Below, piece by piece: positions 1-11,971 of a DNA stretch of 64,000 bases. The position numbers and the translations under genes were made by a program. Each line of letters opens with the position of its first letter. Positions within the stretch are counted from its first letter, which is position 1. The notes under the pieces are model-generated. The model was given only the letters and a program-made list of their open reading frames with translations, did no database searches and had not been told where the DNA came from. Origin of the DNA: Datura wrightii (lineage: Eukaryota > Streptophyta > Magnoliopsida > Solanales > Solanaceae); assembly GCA_035772735.1 (NCBI GenBank), contig JASDFA010000003.1, positions 158,651,001-158,715,000 of the forward strand, written 5' to 3'.

Positions 1-768
1 ATAACTTGCCAAAGGAATTCACTTTAACATACCTCAAATGCTGATTTTTGATTGACTGGCGAGTTTCAAGTTGTAATCGACAGTTCTTTTCAACTATAAA
101 CTTTATGCTGAGAGAACAGGACTAATTTCAATACTAAATTTGGCAAATAACGATAGCTTTTGTTAATAATAACAACTATAATTCAACTCTGAATAACTCG
201 GCCGGAGACCTATAATTTCCTCAGAGTTTAGAAGGGAAAAACACTTACTTAATGCCTGTGGCCATTTAGGATTCAATTTAGAGCAATTTCGACAACTTTT
301 ACTTGAAGAAGTTTCGGTATGCCGAGCGAATTTTCGAGAAATAACTCCGTAGTAATTCTTCTCGTAGGCCTAGAACTTATTATCTAAAGTCAATTGACGA
401 TGAACGGCGTTTGGTAGCATAATTGGAAGAAAATTTATCTGATGTTGCGTGTTCTCTCTGTTTCCAGCCGAAAGATTAATTTGCAAATAAAGTAAATTGA
501 ATGAGGGCTTATATATATATACATACTTGGGTGGTGGAAGGGGGTGGTGCCCCCGCTGCCCATGCGCCAGCCCTCTTGCCGCGTCGAGCCTACCAAAGCG
601 CCAGTGGACCTGGAACGCTGCATTGCCGGCTGGCGCATTGCGCTGGCCCCTCGCCGCCTAGCCTCGCCCGACCCTAGTTCCGAGGCTCTTTCCACATGCG
701 TCAAGCTCTCTTTACTCATCACAAATCCATGCGTATGCTTTCTCATTAATATTTTACGGGGTGTAACA
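1..768 (-). repeat. 3' LTR of gypsy element A (truncated by window edge)
   Basis: On the minus strand it begins TGTTACACCCCGTAAAAT at 768 and runs off the window at 1. It is homologous along its whole length to the right end of the solo LTR at 62,344-63,133, and to the first part of the LTRs of element C. It holds a TATA-like run at about 510-522 with a GC-rich block at 540-680 just upstream on the minus strand. It is followed inward by a polypurine tract. Confidence 0.88.
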
Positions 769-780
769 TCCTCCCCCCTT
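769..780 (-). other. Polypurine tract of element A
   Basis: The minus strand reads AAGGGGGGAGGA directly against the TG of the LTR. This is the standard plus-strand DNA priming site of LTR retrotransposons, and it fixes the inner LTR edge at 768/769. The sequence GAGGACGAATTTTCC just upstream is shared with element C. Confidence 0.85.
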
Positions 781-1164
781 AGGAAAATTCGTCCTCGAAT
801 GTCATCTTCAGTCTTAAAGGAGTTGACACTTTTAACCAACATTTAGAAAAAAATTTCGGCAGAGTCTCCTCTGTGTTATGGACTATCTGAAAACCTGAAA
901 TGCAGGATGACCTAGCATAGGCATTTTAAAGGACGCTATAAAAAGCTACCCCACCATATAGAAATAATCAGTCAGACAGTGCTAATAATATAAACAGACA
1001 AATAACAACCGAACAACCACCTCACCTCATTGTACATTGTGGGTCAGTCCTAGAACAAGTGAGGATACCTAGATCTCATGTCATCCTCAGCTTCCCAGGT
1101 TATCTCCTCTCTATTTTTGTTCCTTCATAGTACTTTAACGGAGGCCACATTTTTAGTCCTTAAC

Positions 1165-1458
1165 CTACGAACCTGACGATCTAGTATAGCAACTGGAACT
1201 TACTTCGTAGGCTAACTCCTCAGTAACTTGAACGTCCTCAATTGGTACAACTTGGTACGAGTCCCCTATGTACTTCCGCAACATTGACACGTGAAAGACT
1301 GGATGGACGGATTCTAGCTCTGGAGGTAATTCCAGCTCATATGCCACTCGACCTATCCTTCGGAGGATTTGATACGGGCTAATAAACCTAGGGCTAAGCT
1401 TTCCCTTCTTACCAAACCTCATCACGCCTTCATTGGAGAAACTTTGAGAAATACCCAA
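1165..1458 (-). pseudogene. Integrase C-terminal module, element A pol
   Basis: The 97-codon fragment holds the motif SPRFISPYQILRRIGRVAYE, followed by ELPPEL and HPVFHVSMLRKYI. This is the GPY/F-type C-terminal module of Ty3/gypsy integrases, which binds DNA or chromatin during integration. It sits downstream of the integrase core in the normal pol order. Stops and frame changes separate it from the core, so the polyprotein is broken. Residual homology continues to about 1,020 on the left, then the 3' untranslated region follows. Confidence 0.85.
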
Positions 1459-1827
1459 TCATCAACCTCAAATTTCAAGTCTCTACGCCGCACATCAGAA
1501 TAGGACTTCTAGCAACTCTGAGCTGTTAACAAGCTCTATCTGATGAGTTTTACTTTCTTTTCTGACCGGTGAATCATATCAGGTCCAACTAATTCTGACT
1601 CCTCTACCTCGAACCACCCGATAGGGGACCTGCATTTTCGCCTTACAAGGCCTCATAAGATGCCATCTGAATTACAGAGTGATAACTGTTATTGTATGCA
1701 AATTTGATGAGGGGTAAATGCTCGTCCCAAGTTCCTCTGAAATCTAGCAAACACACCCATAACATATCTTCAAGCATCTGGATTGTGCGTTCTACCTGAC
1801 CGTTTGTTTGAGGATGGAATGGTGTAC

Positions 1828-2013
1828 TCAGATTAACCTGTGTTCCAATCCTTTCTGAAAAGACTGCCAGAATCTAGCTATAAATTGCGCCCCTCTATCA
1901 AAAATAATAGATGCAGGGACATCATGTAGTTGGACTATCTCTTTAATATATAATTCAACATAGTCTTCGGTGGAGAAGGTAGTCCTGACTAGTGAGAAAT
2001 GAGCTGACTTCAT
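1828..2013 (-). pseudogene. Integrase catalytic core fragment, element A pol
   Basis: The fragment keeps HDVPASIIFDRGAQF and ARFWQSFQKGL, the segment around the second catalytic Asp of retroviral-type integrases (DDE motif). The first Asp region lies in decayed sequence at about 2,014-2,150 and the Glu region in decayed sequence at about 1,640-1,760. The enzyme would join retroelement cDNA to host DNA, but here it is interrupted by stops and frameshifts and cannot be made as one protein. Confidence 0.82.
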
Positions 2014-2167
2014 TAATCTGTCAACAAATGAACCAAATAGAATTGAATCTAAGCCTGGTACTGGGTAATCCTGTCACAAAGTCCATGTTGATCGCTTTCC
2101 ATTTTTGCATAGACACCTCTATCTCATACGTTAATCCGTCGGGTTTATGATATTCGGCCTTTACTTG

Positions 2168-2380
2168 CTAACAGTTAGGACATTGTGCTACAAATTCCGC
2201 TACACCCTTTTTCATTTCCGGCAACCAGTATATTTCCTTTATGTCATGATACATCTTCGTCGAACCTGGATGAAGAGAGTAACGAGAATAATGTACCTCT
2301 GCCATGATCTGCTGGCAAAGTCCTTTCACATCTGGAACACAGAGGCGACCTCTAAATCTCAAGACCCCATCTTCTATCAA
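2168..2380 (-). pseudogene. Integrase zinc-binding domain (H2C2), element A pol
   Basis: The 70-residue fragment has the His-His-Cys-Cys pattern of the integrase N-terminal zinc domain: the HYSRYSLHPG histidines, then IYWLPEMK, then the cysteines of AQCPNC at the end. It follows the RNase H fragment and precedes the integrase core, as in Ty3/gypsy pol. A stop at its C-terminal end separates it from the core. Confidence 0.83.
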
Positions 2381-2733
2381 TTCGAAGGTTGTTAATTTTC
2401 CTTATTGAACCTTACCCCTAAGCTATACCAGGTTAGGATCCTCATACTGCCGCTCTTTTACCTCCACAACCAGGGATGATACTGCGGTATTCTGAATCAC
2501 AGCCCCATTATCCTCTGAGTCTACTATCCGGATGGCTAAAACCGGTGCAGTTCGCGATCCATTTCCCACTGTTCTGGCTTCAAATGTGCCAAACCTCCCA
2601 TAGATCTGCGGCTGAGTGCATCTGCTACAATATTGGCCTTCCTTGGGTGATATAAAATATTCACATCGTAGTCCTTCAGCAATTCTAACCAACGATGCTA
2701 TCGCAAGTTCAACTCCTTCCGTGTAAAGATGTA

Positions 2734-2973
2734 CTAGAGGCTCTTGAGATCAGTAAAAATATCCACGTGCACCCCATACAGGTAATGCCTCCATATTTTC
2801 AATGCATGAACCACTGCAACTAACTCCAGATCATGGGTGGGATAGTTCTTTTCGTGCTTTCTGGGCTGCCTTGAAGCATAAGAAATTACCTTATTGTGCA
2901 GCATTAGGACACATCCTAACCTGACGCCTAAAGTGACACAATATACAGCATAACCCTCTGAACCTTCTGGCAA
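2734..2973 (-). pseudogene. RNase H fragment, element A pol
   Basis: The residues include GCVLMLHNKVISYASRQ, HEKNYPTHDLELVAVVHALK and WRHYLYGVHVDIFTDLKSL. This is the RNase H domain of Ty3/gypsy reverse transcriptases, which removes the RNA strand during cDNA synthesis. The catalytic Glu (DLELVAV) and Asp (FTDLKSL) are visible, but the N-terminal part and the link to RT are interrupted. Confidence 0.86.
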
Positions 2974-3343
2974 AGCTCACACTGGTGCCGACGTCAACAT
3001 GTTCTTCAATTCCTGGAAACTCCGTTCGCAAGCCTTGGTCTACTAAAATTTGGCTACTTTTTGAGTCAATTTAGTCAAGGGCGCTAACAGGGTAGAAAAT
3101 CCTTCCACAAACCTTCTGTAATACCCGGCTAATCCCAGGAAAATGCGAACTTCCATTGGAGTTGTAGGTCTAGACCATGTCTTTACCGCCTTAATTTTTT
3201 TCGAATCAATCTAAATACAAGCCTCTGATACAATATGGACTAGAAAAGCTATGAAATTCAGCCAGAACTCACATTTAGAAAATTTTGCATACAACTTGGT
3301 GATCTTTGAGAGTCTGAAGTATCGTTCGCAAATGATTTCTGTG

Positions 3344-3802
3344 TTATGCTTTTGAATGGGGGTACAGCAGGATGTCATCGATGAATAATATCACAAACAG
3401 ATCAAAATATGACCTGAAGATGTTATTCATCAGATCTATGAACCCTGTTGGGGCATTTGTCAACCCGAAGGACATGATTGGGAATTCAAAATAACCATAC
3501 CTGATCCTAAAAGCTGTCTTTGGGATGTATTTTTCCCGAACCCGCAAGTGGTGATACCCTGACCTTAAGTCAATCTTGAAAAAATATTTCGCCCCTTGCA
3601 ATTGATCAAACAAGTCATCTATCCTGGAAAGTGGGTATTTTTTCTTAATAGTAACCTTGTTCAATTGTCGATAGTCTATGCACACGTGAAGGGAGCCATC
3701 TTTCTTTCTTACAAATAAAATTGGCGCACCCCACGGTGACGTAGTCGGCCTAATAAAGCCCTTATCAAACAGATTTTTCAACTGTTCCTTCAGTTCTCTC
3801 AA
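3344..3802 (-). pseudogene. Reverse transcriptase core, element A pol
   Basis: A 152-codon open stretch contains the RT landmarks in order: FIRPTTSPWGAPILFVRKKDG, VCIDYRQLNKVTIKKKYPLS, FFKIDLRSGYHHLRV, FGLTNAPTGFIDLMN and FVILFIDDILLY. The catalytic pair FIDD is intact. This is the best-preserved part of element A and places it in Ty3/gypsy. It is not functional alone, because stops lie on both sides: the thumb and connection region at 2,980-3,340 is decayed. Confidence 0.9.
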
Positions 3803-4111
3803 TTCAACAGGAGTTATTCGGTACGGAGGGATGGATATAGGCTAAGTACCTAGTAGTAAGTCAATAGAGAAATCGATTTCCCGTTCTAGGGGAATACAAG
3901 GAAGTTCATCTGGAAACACGTCTAGAAACTCATTAACCACAGGAATGGACTAAATAGCCGGAGATTATGCTTGGATATCATGAACCCTGACAATATGATA
4001 AATACAGCCCTTTGATATCAACTTTTTTGCCTGAATATAGGATATGAACCTACCTTTTGGCGTAGCTGTATTTCCCTTCTACTCTCACACTACCTCCCCT
4101 GAGAAGTGGAA

Positions 4112-4435
4112 TCAGACTGTCTTGGTCCAGCACTTTACATTGACATAATACGGCGCTAGCCAATCCATACCCATAATTGCATTAAAATCAATCATTTCTA
4201 GCTCCACTAAATCTGTTAAATTCTGGTGATCAACGACCACTACTGTACAACCTCGATAGATTCTTTTAGCTATAATAGAATCACCGATAGACGTAGACAT
4301 CGAAAAGGATTGTTGAACCAATTCCGACATTATACCAAATTTCCAGGACATTAGTGGAGTAACATAGGACAAAGTGGAACCTAGGTCTATCAAAACATAA
4401 ACTGAATGAGAGAAAATTTCTAACATACCTGTCAC
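4112..4435 (-). pseudogene. Retroviral-type aspartic protease fragment, element A
   Basis: The 107-residue fragment matches the gypsy-type protease that sits between gag and RT: YVLIDLGSTLSYVTPL, then VVVVDHQNLTDLVELEMIDF and IMGMDWLAPYYVNVKC. The active-site triplet, usually Asp-Ser/Thr/Pro-Gly, reads Asp-Leu-Gly, so activity is doubtful. It is in the correct order downstream of the zinc-knuckle part of gag. Confidence 0.82.
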
Positions 4436-4971
4436 AACATCTGGTGATGACTCTGACTTCTGTCATCCTGGTAAAGCATAAGTGCGATCCGGACCGCTGC
4501 CCAAACTGGATGCCCCAGACCTGCCTCGGCCTCTGCCGGCTAGAGCTGAGGGCTTGCGCCCTACAGAAGATGCTAGGGCATGTGACCCTATTGAAGATCT
4601 ATCCTGTCAGTCCCAATCACCCTGGCCTCTAGCTAGACAGTCCCTCATCATGTGACCCTCTTGTCCACAAGTGTAACAAGCGGTAGAACCATACCTGCAC
4701 GCTTAAAAATGGCGTCCGACTGCAAATAGCACAATGTGGCACAGTGGGCCTACTCTAGTCTGACCCCCTATGACGGTGAGAACCTGATGCCCGTGAGCTC
4801 TCATCGGATCCTGACTGCCCTCGGTGGTCTGATCTACCACCCTGCTTCTGTTGTGGAGGTGGGGCTCTGGGTGGCCTGCCTGATATTCGTGGCCTAGGTC
4901 CGCCCTGAAGTTCTTCCTGCATGTCACTGGGTCTGGCCCTACGGCGCTGCTCTTGATTTGTTCTTTCTATT
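4436..4971 (-). pseudogene. C-terminal half of element A gag with CCHC zinc knuckle
   Basis: The minus-strand reading contains a C-X2-C-X4-H-X4-C knuckle (CYTCGQEGHMMRDC) at about 4,637-4,678, the nucleic-acid-binding motif of retrotransposon nucleocapsids. Upstream is a Gln/Arg/Pro-rich linker (about 4,780-4,970). The region stops at 4,971, where the LTR of element B begins. The missing N-terminal half lies at 25,949-26,770, on the far side of B. Frame shifts are present, so it is a broken gene. Confidence 0.8.
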
Positions 4972-6109
4972 TGTCACGATTCGAACGTAGACCTGGATCG
5001 TAACACGAGACAAGGAGCCTCGAGAGACTTCAAGTCGACCCATGGAATGAACATTCATCTAACTTCATATCACTTAAAGCGGAATACTGAACATACGATA
5101 TAGCGGAAACATAAACGTAACATAACATAGCATGACAGGCGGAACGTACTAAAATACATATCCGTTGAGTACTACAATTAGTCTTAAAGCCTCTATCATA
5201 TTAGATAGGTTGATGGGACATCATCCCCAACTAACTCGGCAACAACTGAAACAAAAGAAACATCACAATCTAAACATATGGCCCTGGAAACATGAGGACT
5301 CACCAAAAGGGCTGATAGCTTACTCTGAGATGGGCTACTGATGGGGATGAGCCTGAGAATCGGGTCCTATACAACATAGAAAGTATGAGGTCAGTACGTG
5401 GAATGTACCGAGTATGAAAGGTAAGTAAAACGGATATATAAAATATATAAAACTCATAAATGATCATAAGATTAGGACAACATGCTTATAACATAAATAT
5501 CGCAATATAACATAAGGCTCAAGGTTTTTCAAAACATTCGTAATACAATCATAATCATAATCATAAGAGAAAAGCTTCATTGAACATGAGTTGAGCCAAT
5601 ATACATAATCATAAACATGCATAAATCATGAAGAACGATGGAAGATTCTCATAACCGACATACCCAATATAAGCATACATGGAGCTCGACTTGTAACCGT
5701 AGTCGGGAGGGTGTCCGTACCTTGCCAAGTGTAGAACCATGAAAGGCGTGATCACACATGAGAAGGGCCCATTTGGGAAAAAAAGGACAGTAACAAGGGA
5801 GGTCCCATCATGTCCTGCAGAGGCACGTAGGGCAGAACCTAGGCCCTGAACCTACTCAATGTTAAATAATACTCCCAAAACATATATAGTGCTCATAGTA
5901 TAATACATATGAGATTCATGGGCTAGTTAAATCATGATAATATAAATATACTTGAAAATACGTGAACTAGCCATGAAATAAGATTCGTGAGTGGCCAAAA
6001 CATAATTCGTAAATCATGGGATTCATGCATACTTGTAAATCATATATATACGTTGGAAATCATCAAATCATAATGCGTATTTAAATAAATCCATATTTCA
6101 AATCATAAA
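4972..6109 (-). repeat. Outer half of the 3' LTR of element B
   Basis: It starts TGTCACGA and is collinear with 23,673-24,833 of the intact LTR of B, ending at AAATCATAAA where element C is inserted. Both carry a repeated string of ATAATCATAAA-type words. The last five bases, ATAAA (6,105-6,109), are the left target duplication of element C. Confidence 0.9.
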
Positions 6110-9100
6110 TTTTATACCCCATAGAATATTATCGATTAGTAGGCGTACGTGTGGGCTGTAACGAGTAAAGAAAGCTTGTTGGATGTGGAAAAAGCCTCGG
6201 AAGTAAGGTCAGATGGGACCAGCGCGCACAGGGCAAGCACGACGCGCCAGCCAGCAGAGCACTGGCCAGCGCGGCGCGCCAGGCTTGCTGCCTCAATGGG
6301 AGACGCAGCACGGGGGCCCTTGTGGCGCGTTGAGCAGTGCGAGGCACACCCGGGCTACCGCCCTAAAGTGTATATATATGTTCCCCTCTTTCATTTAATC
6401 ATTTCCAAAAAAATGAACCACGGCCAGAGAGAAAGGTGAACGTAAAATCGATCATTTTTTATCTAATTACACTACCAAACTCCGTCCAAACTCAAATTAA
6501 CTTCAGGTATTGAATTCTAACCCTGCAGGGAGCATTATTACAGAGTTATTTTCTCGAAATACGCCCGGCGAATCAGAACTCCGTCGAGTAGATATTATCG
6601 AAATTGCTCCAAATTGATTCCTATACAGCCATAGGCTTCAAGTAAGAATTTCTCCCTTCTGAACCCTTGGAAAATTATAAGTTTTTGGCTGTGTTTTACA
6701 TAGTTGAATTATAGTTGCTATTAATATCAAAATTTATCCTTTTACTCCGAATCTGGTATTGAAATTCGTCTCTTTCTCCTAGTATAATAGTTACAGCTGA
6801 AAAAAACTGATGAATCCAAGTTGAAACCCGTCAGTTATTTGGGAAACAAATTCTAGGTATGTAAGGCTTAATCCTCGACAAGTTATTCTTATCATACAGT
6901 GTTATGACTTATGCTCTCGAATAGAAATAATGGTCTCATACGCTGCAGATAGTCATTATAGTAGATTGTGAATAAACCTATTATAATTAGTTGTTGCTGG
7001 TATATAAAGACCAGATATGCTGTAATTAGCCTCTATTATAAGATTACAGTTACATAAGTTGTGGTTAGCTGCTAGAAAACGTATATAGATTATACCACAG
7101 CATCCCTCGTTGAGAAGGAGCATATTAAGTGTGATGCGCGCCAGAAGCGTTATAGGAACTCTTCTATTCTCCAGTTCATTGTATCAGTAGGATTGTATGT
7201 TTATTGCCAGTCCTAGACCTTAGAAGCTCATGAATAGTTATTGGGCCTAAGCTAACAAGTTAAACAACATAGCCACAGCTAGGAGGTTTAACTACCAGTT
7301 TGGCCCCTATATTGTCAGGAAAGCACGCCTAGAGGCCATTGGCGTATCCTCACACCACAGGACTAGAAATTTAGATAGGAAGGCCATGTTTAGAGTCAGT
7401 AGCCTAGGGTTGTCTAGTGAACTAAGGGACAGCCTGCCACCTAATTAGCTATTACCAGTGATTGTCAGTCCTAGTTGACTTAGCATTTATCATATAGGAC
7501 GCCCAGGAAGCCAGCCCAGTTATCTAGGTCAAAAAGACCAGTGGTTACCCTAAGGAAGGGGACCAAATCAGTAGTTAGAGGCCGGGCCGGCACCCAACCA
7601 ATTCTTATAGGATACTTAGGTACAGATTACCAGGAGTGGCTAGGTATATATAAACTTGTCTATAAGGTTAGGAATCGCCCAGAAAAGTAATATAAGATCC
7701 GAGTAGACCAAGATGAAGTCTAACGGACTAGTACCACATTAGTAAAGTACTACCCACAGTCTAAGAATATCGGTAAGCTTCCTGTGGTGGATTAGGGGCC
7801 GATCGCCTAAAAGCATGTTCGACCAGTACCAGCCCTACAGATGCTCTAAGTAGAGGAACTAAGTAGTTAGTCATTCACAACCCCACGGTTGTTTATGAGT
7901 TATAGTTATCCGAGAAAGACATCCAGAGTTATGTGAGACCACTCCAGATCTCCCTATCCAGTCTAGACCATTAGAGATCATGATCACTTCCAAGATCTTC
8001 TGATCATACACAGGTGCACGGTGTGCCTACTAGTAGCCTTACAGACTATCCCAGGGGGCGAGCAGCAGTAGTGTTAGGCCCAGAAAGCTAGTTACGCCTA
8101 CTGAGTAGCTAGATTGAGATTTTAGTAGAGCACCTTGGTTGGGGTTTCCCTTATTTAGGAGCCTTCTGTGACCAACTCCAGGGTTACTAGCTGTGTCAAC
8201 GCCGATCGGGGGAGAGATGACATTGCTCCAAGGAATGGTATGCCGACCACGAGGGATGAAGATAGGGTCCCAAGTCCTCATACAGTCTATTCCATAGTTG
8301 GACTATTATATGCCGTATCGGCACCACAGCCCCTGTCGAGCCAGGTGCTCCGGCTGCAGATATCATGAGTCCACTTGACTTAGACACAGGTACAGTTCAT
8401 AGGCCGAGCGGGCTTAGTTGCAGACCCAGTGGATAAGTAGGTTGGCTATAGCACCAGTAGAGTCATAGAAACCTAGTTAGGGGTATATAGATTGAGGTAT
8501 ACTTGTCAGAGCTTATGGGGGTCCTGGTAGGTTATTTTTGTGTTGCTTGTACCTTCCAAGATTATGAGGGCCAGGTTAGGTTCTTGTTTGCATCTTTGTC
8601 TGCTAGCTATAGCTTACAAATACATGATTGTACAATCTAGTTTATATACGTGTAGTGTTTCATTAGATGCAAGTTGTGAATAAGCAAGCTTCTAGGTTAC
8701 CTTTTTCCCCTTCCTTCTACTTACTTTCAATCTTTTACAGCTCTCATTCAGCTTATCTAATGCCTTATATATTCAATACATATTGTACTGACGCTCGACT
8801 ATGGGGCGCTGCATTACTTGCCTGCAGGTTTACATGGACCGAGTTCAGGATCTTCAGTAGCAGTTACTCAGAGTCAGTACATTGGCCAGTTCCTTTCATT
8901 CAGGGTTGCTAGGTTGTAGAAGATTATCATCTTTTATTTGTACAGTTTATGGGTAGGTCGGGGCCCTGTCTCGATCATTATATCACTTCTAGAGTCTTGC
9001 AAATTATTTCAGATTTCCTGTGGTTAGTTATTGTCGGTCGTGTGGGGCCCATATATGCTTTATTTTACGTGTTGGCTGTATGGGGCCTTTATTTAGCTGT

Positions 9101-9411
9101 TAGTTAGCGGACTTGTCGGCTATAGCTTGGTTTAGTGCTGGATTTATCTTACCGTTATAACTAGACAACATGGTGGTCTTGTTGGCCCGCATAGGATTCC
9201 CTGTTACTACCGATTTATGGTTAGCTGTTTTCTTTTACAGGCGGCTATAAGGCCTTGTCGGCTTGGGGCTGTGTGTACAACCGAGATATAGCCCGTTGTT
9301 TTCTTGATTTAAGGATTAGTCATGCACCAGAGGTGCATAAGCTCAGTCAGGCCAGTTCAGACCCTAGTAGGGCACCTGGTGCCAGTCATGCCCCCAAGGT
9401 GGGGCGTGACA
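6110..9411 (+). repeat. 5' LTR of element C
   Basis: It starts TTTTATACCCC (the usual TG has become TT) and ends GGGGCGTGACA. A GC-rich block at about 6,210-6,360, with many CpG and GCGC words, precedes a TATA box (TATATATA, 6,371-6,378). About 704 bp of it (6,671-7,374) has no counterpart in the 3' LTR. No open frame in it resembles a known protein. Confidence 0.9.
6371..6378 (+). promoter_or_regulatory. TATA box of the element C 5' LTR
   Basis: TATATATA lies just downstream of the GC-rich U3 block. The same arrangement occurs at 15,151-15,158 in the 3' LTR and, on the minus strand, near 510-522 and 62,852-62,861 in related LTRs. Its position is consistent with the U3/R promoter of the LTR; transcription is inferred, not shown. 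Confidence 0.6.
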
Positions 9412-9415
9412 ATCT

Positions 9416-9428
9416 TGGTATCAGAGCA
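9416..9428 (+). other. Primer binding site of element C (initiator Met tRNA)
   Basis: TGGTATCAGAGCA lies four bases inside the 5' LTR. It is the standard plant primer site, complementary to the 3' end of initiator methionine tRNA, used to start minus-strand cDNA. Confidence 0.9.
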
Positions 9429-11971
9429 GTTTGTATCCTAGGGAGTCTGCAAGCTGTGTCTAGTAGAGTCTTGCTTATAAATGTGTTGTGCACCACATTC
9501 TATAAGCAGGAGGCTACAAGGCATGATAGTACGGTTATCCTTTCTTCTTCTCAAATTGTGCTATAGAGCCGAGTTGTATAGGGATGAGTCCCTAAGTTTT
9601 CATTGTTGCGTCTATCTAGAATAACGACTGACAGGGAACGGACTTTAGTTAGCCACAAGTCAGCTACAACAACAGGAGAAGGTGCCAGCGAAGTGCTACA
9701 ATTAGGGGACAATTAGTCTAGGGACGGAAGCAGGTGTCTTATAACCTCCCCAGTATCTTTTCAGGATACCAAGAATCTCACAAGATAATACATATGGCAG
9801 CACCGTCCCCAGTTCTCCCAACGGCCTCGAAATAGGAGGTCAGGAGTATGGTATACATATGAGTTGACTTATCTACTATTTATGTAGAATTATAGGGGAA
9901 AAAGTTAAGGTTGGACCACCTGAAACATACAAGTGATCGTGTAAGCATAACAGGAAGTGAAGGTAGCAATACCATGTTGCCCAGAATAAAGAGTAAATGA
10001 AGGCCAGAACTGTTGACTTCGAGAAAGGTTAAAAAGGTAGTTAAGACCCCTAATGTTTACAAAGTTATCTATACCCTTACAGTAGTAAACCAGGAGGGCG
10101 GACAAGATCTCTAGTAACACTCAAGTGTGAGTGAGAGAGTTCATCAGTAATAGACCCCCAACAATAGTAACGTTCAGGTCTGAAATAGGCCGATTCCGTC
10201 GTAGTATGCCAATAACGGTAGGACATATAAGGTAATAGCTAGGGCCCTAGGTTGTTATGTCAAATGACAGAGAGATCATATGAATGGAATAGGGCAGAGT
10301 GCAGGTTCGAAGAATACAGGTCGGTAGACCTGGTCAGTAATATCCTTGACAATAGAAGGTAGAAGCCACGAACCGCAAATCTCAGTCTAGTGAAAGCAAG
10401 GGGAAAGGCCTGAGTACCTAACTTTTGGGGGGAACCAGAATCATCTCCAGATTGGTAGAGCATAGGATCATTGTCGAATGTCGAGAACTAAGTATCGGGT
10501 TGACAGTTAAGACATAGTAAGGTTGTAGCCTAGAATGTTGTTGTATCCCCGCCACTTGAGAAGGTAAAGGAATGTCGACACAGAGACTCTAACCTAGTAC
10601 CACCTAGAGACAAGGCCCAGTAGGACATTATTGGCCTTTGAGAAAATAAGGGGCGGAGTCATAAGACCCATAGGTTGACTTTTCATCCCAAAGGTGATAG
10701 GACTTCGTTAATATACTATAGCCAAGGTGCACATGTCCGTTTCTCCTTCCACCCAGAGGTTAACTAAAACACATTAGGGGTCAAGAGAGACCTACTGATG
10801 GCATGGGGAGAGGAAAGATATCATTAAGTCATAGCACAGAGCTCCAGTGACCAGCCAGGGGAGGTTGGATAGCGGAGCGGGTCAATTCAAAAGATGATCA
10901 TTCCTGCAAGGAAGTGAAAAGTAATAGATATGAACCCAGTTATAGGGTTATCTCATACCAGGTGTAAATTGACCTCATTTGAGTCACTGTAGAAAGGCTA
11001 ATAAGGTCAACTCATGTTTCATTGGGTAAATTATATTTCAGTTAAAGGTTACGCCGAGTTAAATGTTTAAGAAGTAGCTTGGTTGCGTGGAGCCCAAGTA
11101 TTTAATAAATCCTGATAGAGAGGCACAACGTATAACTAGGTTGTAGGAAGGCTTTCAAGAACGGATTAAGATGCATGTTAAGTCGAGTACGATTCCTCGT
11201 CTCCAAACAATGGCTAAGCAGAGCACGCGATTTACATGCCTGGAGATTTGTTATAAGTGAAAGTGAAGGCCCGTAAGTGATGATTGAAAGCATATGGATT
11301 GGAGGTAGCTGAACTGGGCATACTAATACGTCATCTAAACGAAGGGAGGTAAGCCTTTCAAGAAGGATGTACCGGCAGCCAGGGGTTTTAAGAAGTCCTA
11401 CTTTAACATATGGCGTAGGAAGTTAAATATTGAAGCAACAATTGGGTATCCCTGGCAATTTTGCCAATGAAGGGCATTATGGAATCAGATGAAGAGGAAA
11501 AATCCAGTCCTAGATTTATTAAGCCTTACCGGATCCTCCGAAAGGCTGGCCAAGTGTCCTATGAGACAGATTACCTTTGGGGCTAAAGATCTATTCATCA
11601 ATACTACGCAAGTACATAGAAGACCTTGTCTCAGATTAATCCAATTGGAATACCTACAAGTACAAAATCACTATTTCATGGAGAGGCTCCAATAGTTATA
11701 GGAGCCATCTTGGAAACCAGAGTTGTAGCCCATTACAGTATCAGGGGCGAATAGAAATATAGAAGAAATGGACGGGAGAACTACGAATAATGCAAGTCTG
11801 GATAGTTTCAGTTTATTTAGGCTTTACAACGACAATATACAGACCTAGATGAGTTAAGTTATGGCAAGATAGTTCCAGATGTTATACAGTTGACTTGATT
11901 GCTATTATTATCAGTCGAGTATGTTATATGTGACAGAGCTATGTTTCAGTTGCAAATAGCATCTTTTGAGA
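9429..11971 (+). pseudogene. Decayed gag-pol region of element C
   Basis: This 2.5-kb stretch should hold gag-pol but has no long frame. The leader at 9,429-9,640 matches the leader of element A (reverse complement of 26,770-26,980). An integrase C-terminal module is readable at about 11,500-11,580 (SPRFIKPYRILRKAGQVSYE), with RKYIED a little further on, resembling the same module of A at 1,165-1,458. The region is much shorter than a full gypsy gag-pol (about 4.2 kb) and carries many stops, so large deletions are likely. Confidence 0.7.

Noticed and set aside
435..846. Overlapping open frames of 135 and 100 codons on both strands
   Set aside because: They lie in the GC-rich part of the LTR of element A; no homology is recognised and the same region is non-coding in related LTRs.
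6129..6439. Several short frames on both strands in GC-rich sequence
   Set aside because: They are within the U3/R region of the LTR of C; low stop frequency comes from GC richness.
8039..9566. Short frames in the 5' LTR of element C (for example 8,168-8,368 and 9,255-9,566)
   Set aside because: They have no known domains, are not conserved in frame between the two LTRs and lie entirely in LTR or leader sequence.
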